From Corynespora cassiicola (Eukaryota > Ascomycota > Dothideomycetes > Pleosporales > Corynesporascaceae), in assembly GCA_022059125.1 (NCBI GenBank), contig JAEUWY010000005.1:1426001-1490000 (forward strand): a DNA stretch of 64,000 bases, given 5' to 3'. The notes under the pieces are model-generated. The model was not told the origin of the DNA. It saw only the letters and a list, made by a program, of their open reading frames with translations, and ran no database searches. Below are positions 56,960 through 64,000 of the stretch, piece after piece; position 1 is the first letter of the stretch, and each line of letters starts with the position of its first letter. The position numbers and the translations under genes are program-made.

Positions 56960-58978
56960 ATGGACAGCTCTCGGGGCCCACCGCGCGTCAAGAACAAGGC
57001 CGCTGCGCCCATCCAGATCAGTGCAGAGCAGCTTCTCCGTGAAGCTGTAGACCGGCAAGATGAGAAGCTCAAGGCGCCCACGCAGCGCTTCTCCGATCTG
57101 GAAGAGTTGCATGAATTCCAGGGACGGAAGCGCAAAGAGTTCGAGGATTATGTCCGAAGGAATCGGCTGAACATGAACAACTGGATGCGATACGCTGCAT
57201 GGGAACTGGAACAGAAAGAATTTAGGCGCGCAAGGTCTATTTTTGAGAGAGCCCTCGATGTCGACAGCACATCTGTCGTGCTATGGATACGCTATGCCGA
57301 GGCCGAGATGAAGAACCGCAACGTTAATCATGCGAGAAACCTGCTGGATCGCGCCGTCACCATTCTCCCGCGAATTGACAAGCTGTGGTACAAGTATGTC
57401 TACATGGAGGAGACGCTCTTGAACGTGGATGGTGCTCGCGAAGTATTTGAGCGTTGGATGCAATGGGAACCCGATGAGGCTGCGTGGTCCTCCTATATCA
57501 AGTTTGAAAAGCGTCACGGCGAGATTGAGAAGGCCAGGGCCCTGTATGAGAGATTTACCATGGTCCACCCGGAACCGAAAAATTGGATCAAATGGGCCAG
57601 GTTCGAGGAGGAAAACGGCACCAGCGATCTGGTGCGAGATGTCTATGGCAGTGCTATAGAAACGCTAGGAGACGACTTCATGGACGAGAAGCTCTTCATG
57701 GCATATGCCAAGTTTGAAGCGAAGCTCAAAGAGATTGAGCGAGCCCGAGCCATCTACAAATTTGCCTTGGATCGTATGCCTCGCTCGAAATCAGTAAACC
57801 TGCACAAGGCATTTACGCAGTTTGAAAAGCAGTATGGCGACCGCGATGGGATAGAGGATGTCATTCTTTCCAAGCGAAGGGTGCACTACGAGGAACAGAT
57901 CAAGGAAAACCCAAAGAACTACGACACTTGGATTGACTTTGCTCGATTGGAGGAGACATCTGGCAACATTGATCGCGTCCGGGAGGTCTACGAGAGAGCC
58001 ATCGCCCAAATCCCGCCCACACAAGAGAAGCGCCACTGGAGACGTTACATCTATCTTTGGCTCTTTTACGCTGTACACGAAGAAACAGTATCCCGAGATG
58101 TTGAGCGCACGAGGCAGATATACCGCGAGTGTATACGCTTGCTTCCTCACAAGCGCTTCACATTTGCAAAAGTTTGGCTCATGGCTGCTCGCTTTGAGAT
58201 TCGACAAGGCGAATTGACAGCAGCGCGTAAGCTGCTGGGCCAGTCAATAGGCATGTGCCCAAAGGACAAATTGTTCAAGGGTTACATTGAGCTAGAGACG
58301 AAACTATTCGAATTTGACCGCTGTCGCCAGCTCTTTAGCAAGTATATCGAGTGGAACGGATCCAACTGCCAGACGTGGATCGACTTCGCTATGCTGGAGA
58401 GTGGACTCGATGATACAGAGCGTGCCCGCGCTATTTTCGAGCTTGCTGTTGAAGAACCACAACTTGACATGCCGGAGCTGGTCTGGAAGGCGTACATCGA
58501 CTTTGAACAGTATCATGGCGAATATGATCGCACTCGGCTGCTGTATGAGCGTTTGCTCCAGAAGACGAATCACGTCAAGGTCTGGAAAAGCTGGGCACAG
58601 TTCGAGCTCAGCGTACCAGAGGACGAAGAGGCAGAGGAAGAAGACAACGAAGAGGGTGTCAGCGAGGCTGCCAAGGCGCGGGCGCGTGCCGTCTTCGACA
58701 AGGGACACAAGTCGCTCAAGGAGAAGGATCTCAAGGAAGAACGTGTGGACCTGCTCAATGCATGGAAGACGTTCGAGGAGACGTTTGGCTCGCCCGAGGA
58801 TCTCGAGAAGATTGAAAAACAGATGCCACGCCAGGTCAAGAAGCGCAGGAAGCTCGACGACGACTCGTTCGAGGAGTACATCGACTATGTATTCCCAGCC
58901 GACGACGAGAGCGCGGCCAAACTGGCGAACCTGCTGGCAAATGCACACAAGTGGAAGGCAGCCAAGAACGGCACTTGA
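56960..58978 (+). CDS. CLF1: Pre-mRNA splicing factor Clf1/Crooked neck (Syf3)
   Basis: Scaffold of the Prp19/NineTeen complex in the nucleus, needed for spliceosome assembly. A single exon of 672 residues (yeast Clf1 has 687). The protein is almost entirely HAT (half-a-TPR) repeats: conserved W..Y..E patterns such as [60 protein letters not shown] and [20 protein letters not shown] recur about every 34 residues from ~65 to ~560. The N-terminal segment [20 protein letters not shown] is the family start. An acidic stretch ([13 protein letters not shown]) and a basic KKRRKLDDD nuclear signal candidate lie near the C-terminus. The start context is ccaaaATGG. Confidence 0.97.
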   Translation: MDSSRGPPRVKNKAAAPIQISAEQLLREAVDRQDEKLKAPTQRFSDLEELHEFQGRKRKEFEDYVRRNRLNMNNWMRYAAWELEQKEFRRARSIFERALDVDSTSVVLWIRYAEAEMKNRNVNHARNLLDRAVTILPRIDKLWYKYVYMEETLLNVDGAREVFERWMQWEPDEAAWSSYIKFEKRHGEIEKARALYERFTMVHPEPKNWIKWARFEEENGTSDLVRDVYGSAIETLGDDFMDEKLFMAYAKFEAKLKEIERARAIYKFALDRMPRSKSVNLHKAFTQFEKQYGDRDGIEDVILSKRRVHYEEQIKENPKNYDTWIDFARLEETSGNIDRVREVYERAIAQIPPTQEKRHWRRYIYLWLFYAVHEETVSRDVERTRQIYRECIRLLPHKRFTFAKVWLMAARFEIRQGELTAARKLLGQSIGMCPKDKLFKGYIELETKLFEFDRCRQLFSKYIEWNGSNCQTWIDFAMLESGLDDTERARAIFELAVEEPQLDMPELVWKAYIDFEQYHGEYDRTRLLYERLLQKTNHVKVWKSWAQFELSVPEDEEAEEEDNEEGVSEAAKARARAVFDKGHKSLKEKDLKEERVDLLNAWKTFEETFGSPEDLEKIEKQMPRQVKKRRKLDDDSFEEYIDYVFPADDESAAKLANLLANAHKWKAAKNGT

Positions 58979-59874
58979 TCCACCGCTTTCATCGTTTTTG
59001 TCAGTCGTTCAAGAAAGTCTTATACTGGCAATTGTTTATGTGTTCTTTGTCATGGTCGACGACAGCAGGCGCAGGCGCATATAGCGGGCTTGAAGGGGGC
59101 GTCCAATTTGACCCAGCTTGTTTCCTCGGAGGAGAAGGCAGAAAAGGAGAAGTAATTTGTATTATGTATACCACCACCGGGGGTCAATAAGATATGCCAG
59201 TAGTCCAGTACAATGCTGGTCTCACACATTTTTGTGCATGACGGCCCAGTAATGCAAGATGTGAACTCCCAAAACCACCTAGGTAGAAATTGAGGGAAGA
59301 AAAGGTGACGAAGAAGTCGGATAATTTATTACTACTTGCACCATGCTTCAAATCTCTCCCAGAAGGCCCCTTGTTAAAAAATAGAACCCTATTCTGTAAG
59401 AGTGCCATTCCTCTGAATGCCCCCCCGACGTATTCTGAATAAGAATGCCATGTTTCCATCAATCAAAGCAGGAGGGGGGCGTAGGGAGATGACTTGGACC
59501 CACGCGTGTTTGCGCCACAAATGTATTCCTCGAGCGCCGCTATGCATCCATCCTTCCCTCCCCCCTGACGTTATCTCCAACAGCGGGCAGCCCCATCCGT
59601 TCAGACGGCTACGTCACAGTTACCGCGTTATCTCCCACACCTCACAGCCAGCCACCGATCGGGCAGGTAGGCGCAAGGGCATTACACCCTCGCCACATTA
59701 TTACCTAGGCACCCAGCCCAGTCCAGCCCAACTCAGCTGAGCCGATCCGCGGCGCAGGCCAGACGAGCCGTACGGGCAGACGGGGAAACATTTGGACACT
59801 TGGACATTTTTTTTACTCTTACCGCTGGCGGCCTCTTTCCCTCCCCCCTTTAGCACCGGAAGAATACACCCTAG

Positions 59875-59907
59875 ACTGCTGCTGCTGCTGCTGATGATGA
59901 TGATGGT
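59875..59907. repeat. (CTG)n-(ATG)n microsatellite
   Basis: About five CTG units followed by ATG units. No surrounding gene. Confidence 0.8.
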
Positions 59908-59970
59908 GACGATGATTGATGGTCTTTTTCCCCCTTCTGCCGTCCCTCCCATCCGTTCAAGCATAATTCC

Positions 59971-60000
59971 CGCCGCCGCCGCCGCCGCCGCCGCGCCGCC
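59971..60000. repeat. (CCG)n microsatellite
   Basis: About nine CGC/CCG trinucleotide units with one interruption. Confidence 0.85.
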
Positions 60001-60396
60001 TCTCCACACCGTGTTGGGAAATATCCAACATAACGCGCACACATACACACGGCCGGGAAAGTCAACGGGCCGAACCCATTTCACATGTACAAAGCAGGCA
60101 GAAAAGAACTAAGCAGCCCGTGTCTACATAGGATGGATGGGCTTGCTAGCTGCTAGCTAGCTGGGGTTTGATTGATTGACTAGGCTAGCAAAAAAAAAAG
60201 AACATTACCTACAACAAGCACACCCAACCCTCGACCTGTGTGTGTCGGCGCCGCGCGCAGGACAAGGACGGGCGCAGACAAGGGTAGGCATGCCTGCGCT
60301 GTCTTGTCGGGAAGGCAAGCGGCCAGCGAGCGCGTCCCACCCCGTGGCCGGATCCCATTCGGCAATGAAGATGCGCTAGGCGTCGTTCCGCGCGGG

Positions 60397-60436
60397 CGAG
60401 ACGAGACGAGACGAGACGAGCGAGCGAGCGAGCGGG
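60397..60436. repeat. (GAGAC)n-(GAGC)n microsatellite
   Basis: Five-base units GAGAC pass directly into four-base units GAGC. A compound simple repeat. Confidence 0.85.
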
Positions 60437-60518
60437 CGGGACAGGGGCGGGCGTTTTTTGCTTCTTTGGCCAGCCATGTGGTGGGTGCGTCGGTCATGTA
60501 AGGGTCTTTCTCGGAAGA

Positions 60519-60532
60519 GGGGGGGGGGGGGG
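60519..60532. repeat. Poly-G run (14 bases)
   Basis: Uninterrupted G14. Prone to length error in sequencing and assembly. Confidence 0.85.
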
Positions 60533-61553
60533 TGAGTGGCATGTGGGAGGGTGCGCCATGCTTGGGGGGCGGGGGAAGAGATTGTCGGGGCTTTGGCTTG
60601 TCATTGGGTGGTGGTGAGTATTTGGGTTCGCTGTTCAATGATCACGCCTTCGAAAAGAACGAGGGGTGTGGCTCGTTTCTCTGCCAGGAGCGGGATGAAT
60701 TGGTGGGTGGGTGGTAAGCGTGGTATTTCCTGTCACGTAGTGTGGGATCGCAGTGTGGGTTGTTGTGCGACCACAATGTGAACGGCAAGTCGAGCGAAAC
60801 GTAACCGATTCTGAGTTTTGCCTCCCAGACTCGCAGACTTCCAATGTAGGCAATGAGAAACCCGAGGGCTCGGTACCGCATCGCGTCTCCAGGAACGACG
60901 TGAGCAGCCCACCAACTGCCCCATTGGCTGGAGCGTGGGCTGGCGATAACAACCAGACACCATGGGTTGGTGTGGAGGCCTGGAAACCGGCCGGCAGCTC
61001 GCCAGGCATACACGACTATCTATATGCTCGCTGCCGCAAGCGCTGTCATGCTCTTGCGTCCCCAAGAAACTACCTCACTCGACATCTTTTTACCCATTGT
61101 TTCCCCGGCCTCACCGCTACGTCGCTCTTTTCCCATTCCTCGGTTGCGATCAAGGACATTGGTGGGGCAGGGTCGCAGGGTGTTTGGGGAGTCTAACGCG
61201 GGGTATGTCTGCCCGAGTCTTGTCGTACCAGAAAGCGAGAAGACGTTATCTATGCAGCCTGAAAGCCTCTGGAATCGTATAAAGGCAGTACTCTGCCTGG
61301 TCGATTTTTGAGAGAAAGGACAACACTATTGCATCCATTACTTTCAGTGAAGAAACTCCAATCGATATTGCAAGGGATCCGGTAGAGGTTCGCTCTTCGC
61401 CTTCAAACAAGGTCCTGAAGCTGACAAGATTTCTGGAGGCGGATCCAGCGGATTTTGTAGTCGGAACGGGACACCTTCCTTCGAATGACACGGATGGTTT
61501 CTGTATTGAAACAGATCACACCTATTCAGCCTTATCGCTCCGGTCACAGCAAC

Positions 61554-63726
61554 ATGACGAGACGAAAGGTGTTGCTCCTGGGGGAGATTGAACAGTACGT
61601 CAACTCTTTCGTCTCCCCTGACCGATGTCGGCGTTATCAATGTATGTATGCCAGCCACTACTGCTGCTGGTAATGCAAATTGCTTGCAGGGGGAAGACGG
61701 ACATGAGCCAATTGGGCTTTTGCCCTCCTTTGATTATTTGAGCAAATTGCAGCCCGCGAGGTCGACGGATTTACTACCTGTCCTGTCCGTCTGGTTAGCT
61801 TTCAGCCTCCGACTGTCGCTTCTCGAGATGCCTGTCCTACCGCTTAAATCCCCGTCCATAAGGGCTGATCATTGATTGTAGCGCCTACGAATCATGGAAC
61901 TCGCTTTCCTCGCTAGCTGAGCTAGTTACTCCTGCAGCTCGTACACGAGCCGAGTTCTTGGACGAATGCAGAAGCGGCAAGCTGGACGGAGTTCAGGTCA
62001 TCTACCGTACTTTTGCCAGTGTCGGAATAACGGGAAGGTTTGATCAAGAAATCGTAGAGGCTTTGCCGGCCACTGTGCGATTCATCTGCCATAATGGTAT
62101 GTTGGGTGTTTTCTTCGTCTAGCTGCTCGGTGCCGATTCTGTCCGTCATGCATAGGCTGGCCTCTCGAAGCTCCAGTTCATCTTGGTGAAAGGCCCTATG
62201 CGTAGTCAGGATCTGATTACTACTCTCAGTGACGTAACTTGAGGCAATGGCGGGACATTGGTACATGAGACGTGTGAAAGCTCACACGAACATGGGCCAA
62301 TGCCATCTTATGCATCAAAACCACGGCTTTCGGCCATGCCCACATGCACCCGTATTGACTTGCGACTATGACAACACCATTTTTGTTCAGTCCAAGCGTC
62401 GATCGATATTGCGCAGACAGTCACTATCTGCCATTGGCAACGACGATATAATTAGCCTCACAACGGCTTTGACCATGTTCAAGATACTCATTCGAAGACG
62501 AGGCCAGAAATCCAAACATTGTAATTAGCTGCATTTATATGCATTGTTGGTGTTTTCGGCAAACATCCACCAGGCTGATCTTTTGAGTGTATAGGGGCCG
62601 GATATGACCAAGTGGATGTACATGTCTGTACAAAGAGAGGTATTCGAGTATCGAACACACCTACGGCCGTCGATAACTCGACGGCCGATGTCAACATGTT
62701 CCTCATCCTAGGGGCTCTTCGGCGCTTCAATCCCTCGATGAAGGCACTAAGAGAAGGAAACTGGAGGGGACATCCACCCCCTCCTCTCGGGAACGACCCA
62801 GAGGGCAAGACGCTTGGTATACTCGGTATGGGGGGAATCGGAAGGAATCTCAAGAAGAAGGCGGAAGCCTTCTCTATGCGAGTCATCTACCACAATAGGT
62901 GCAGACTCAGTCCAGAGCTTGCCGCTGGCGCCGAATACGTAAGCTTCGAGGAGCTCCTGTCGACCAGCGATGTCATCAGCCTGAACCTCCCCCTGAATGT
63001 GAGTAAAGAATGCTTACCTAAATGACTGCATCAATAGCCCAAGTCTCATGCTAACCCGAACTGCATAGGCCGAGACTCGTCACAAGATCTCCACGCGTGA
63101 ATTTGAAATGATGAAGAAGGGGGTTGTCCTCGTGAACACGGCTAGAGGCGCCATCATTGATGAAGAGGCGTTGGTCCGGGCATTAGACAGCGGAAGAGTT
63201 GCATCTGTCGGACTTGATGTCTACGAGAACGAACCCAAGGTTCATCCGGGGCTGGTGGCTAACCCTCACGTCATGCTTGTCCCACATATGGGCACCTGGA
63301 CTGTAGAAGTGAGTTGCGCCCGTTTCTTTAACCAAGGTCTTCACAAGCCGCCTGGGCGGAAATGAGGGGGGATGTTGTGCTGCAGAGGATGAAGGTGGCC
63401 GAGGGCCGGGGAACGTTCCCGGGGCCTGCAACGGTCAGCCATGTGCAAGGCATTTGGCTCGGTGAGAGCGTGTGGAGGCACTGCAGAGCGGACAGACTGA
63501 GGTCTGTGATGGCGCCGGCGGGCTAGCAACATGCACCTTTCCCTTTCCCTCCTGCGGCGTTCCGAGGTGCGCCGAGATGAGGTGCAAGCAAACCACAATG
63601 CGAAATGTGAGGCTGACGCTGCAACAGACGCAGGAAGCAATGGAGGAGTGGAACATCTCCAACGTAAAGTCGGCTCTTGAGAGGGGCGTCTTGCGGAGCG
63701 TAGTGCCAGAGCAGTCGGGCCTGTAG
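61554..63726 (+). CDS. D-isomer 2-hydroxyacid dehydrogenase (glyoxylate/hydroxypyruvate reductase type)
   Basis: NAD(P)H-dependent reductase of 2-oxo acids such as glyoxylate or hydroxypyruvate. Five exons: 61554-61594, 61882-62096, 62595-62998, 63069-63308 and 63628-63726, giving 332 residues. The introns are 287, 498, 70 and 319 bp, all GT-AG, and three are long for this window. Splicing restores RRKVLLLGEIEQHAYESWNS, RFICHNGAGYDQVDVHVC, SLNLPLNAETRHKISTREF and GTWTVETQEAMEEWN. The NAD site is LGILGMGGIGRNLKKKAEAF. The catalytic Arg is in VNTARGAIIDE, the Glu in DVYENEPKVHPG and the His in MLVPHMGTWT. The C-terminus is complete (VLRSVVPEQSGL). An in-frame ATG lies at 61485, but the family start fits 61554. 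The preferred substrate cannot be fixed. Yeast Gor1 is the nearest named relative. Confidence 0.92.
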
Positions 63727-64000
63727 GGGCCAAACAACAGCCTGCGTTTTGCTTTTCCTAGAGCCGTGTTATCAGGGAGTTTTTGGGACGGCCATAGATA
63801 GTGCAAGACGAGGACAAGAGGCGACCGGAATAGATTGCAAAGCGCATCTTGTCATTCACCGCATTGCCTCCCACGAGTGCTCACCAATTTCTCCTGACGA
63901 TCTGTGGTCGAGAACTGAACGACTGGGATGATGCCCGTTGCTAGGCGTGCTACGCACTGGCGCCGTGTTTGGAAGAAGCACGGCTGGGAACAGGCGGCGA
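63727..64000. other. 3' flank to window end
   Basis: Downstream of the hydroxyacid dehydrogenase. No gene recognised before the edge. Confidence 0.4.

Larger units (their letters stand above)
58979..61553. other. Intergenic, 2.6 kb, rich in microsatellites
   Basis: CLF1 3' region, then low-complexity GC-rich DNA with several simple repeats, then the upstream region of the hydroxyacid dehydrogenase. A Pro-rich minus-strand frame (60180-60638) has no family match. A frame-disrupted but protein-like open stretch lies at about 61170-61588 (see findings). Confidence 0.5.

Noticed and set aside
60180..60638. 152-codon Pro-rich minus-strand frame
   Set aside because: It runs through the G14 and GAGAC simple repeats and has no family match or exon continuation.

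Overview
The window is nuclear DNA of a filamentous ascomycete (Pezizomycotina). The evidence is short GT-AG introns (mostly 47-90 bp) in most genes, a six-exon fungal beta-tubulin gene, and fungal markers such as PEX20, OPI3, a CLF1-type splicing factor and a fungal MFS transporter. A class such as Dothideomycetes is plausible but cannot be fixed from the sequence alone. No prokaryotic features, rRNA, convincing tRNA, CRISPR array or intact transposon was seen.

Layout from left to right. PEX20 (cut by the left edge), a repeat-rich coiled-coil protein and prefoldin subunit 1 lie on the minus strand. Alkaline ceramidase and beta-tubulin follow on the plus strand, then OPI3 and an amino-acid transporter on the minus strand. 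A SCY1-like pseudokinase (minus) and a branched-chain aminotransferase (plus) share a divergent promoter. A mitochondrial HMG-box protein (plus) converges on a CLC chloride channel (minus), followed by a kelch-type membrane protein (minus). After a gene-free 5.7 kb stretch come an HpcH/HpaI aldolase and a glutaredoxin-like protein (minus), a CHORD-CS co-chaperone and a hypothetical protein (plus), and a DHA2-type MFS transporter (minus). An AT-richer, gene-poor section (about 43-50 kb) holds one aldehyde dehydrogenase of eight exons and a possible Cys/His microprotein. The right part has a 14-3-3-like protein (plus), the divergent spliceosome pair PRP31 (minus) and CLF1 (plus), and a five-exon hydroxyacid/glyoxylate reductase (plus).

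Most genes are housekeeping: lipid metabolism (ceramidase, OPI3), cytoskeleton and its folding (tubulin, prefoldin), splicing, peroxisome import and transport. They do not form a metabolic cluster. Several genes cannot be seen as single long reading frames, because their exons are short or because introns whose length is a multiple of three are read through. I joined exons by hand using splice signals and family conservation, and exon coordinates are given in each entry. No clearly novel system was found. The best leads are a divergent 14-3-3-like protein, a kelch membrane protein without a visible signal peptide, a frame-disrupted reading frame ahead of the glyoxylate reductase gene, a coiled-coil gene with fresh 72-bp repeats, and a CHORD intron with no canonical junction at the conserved site.
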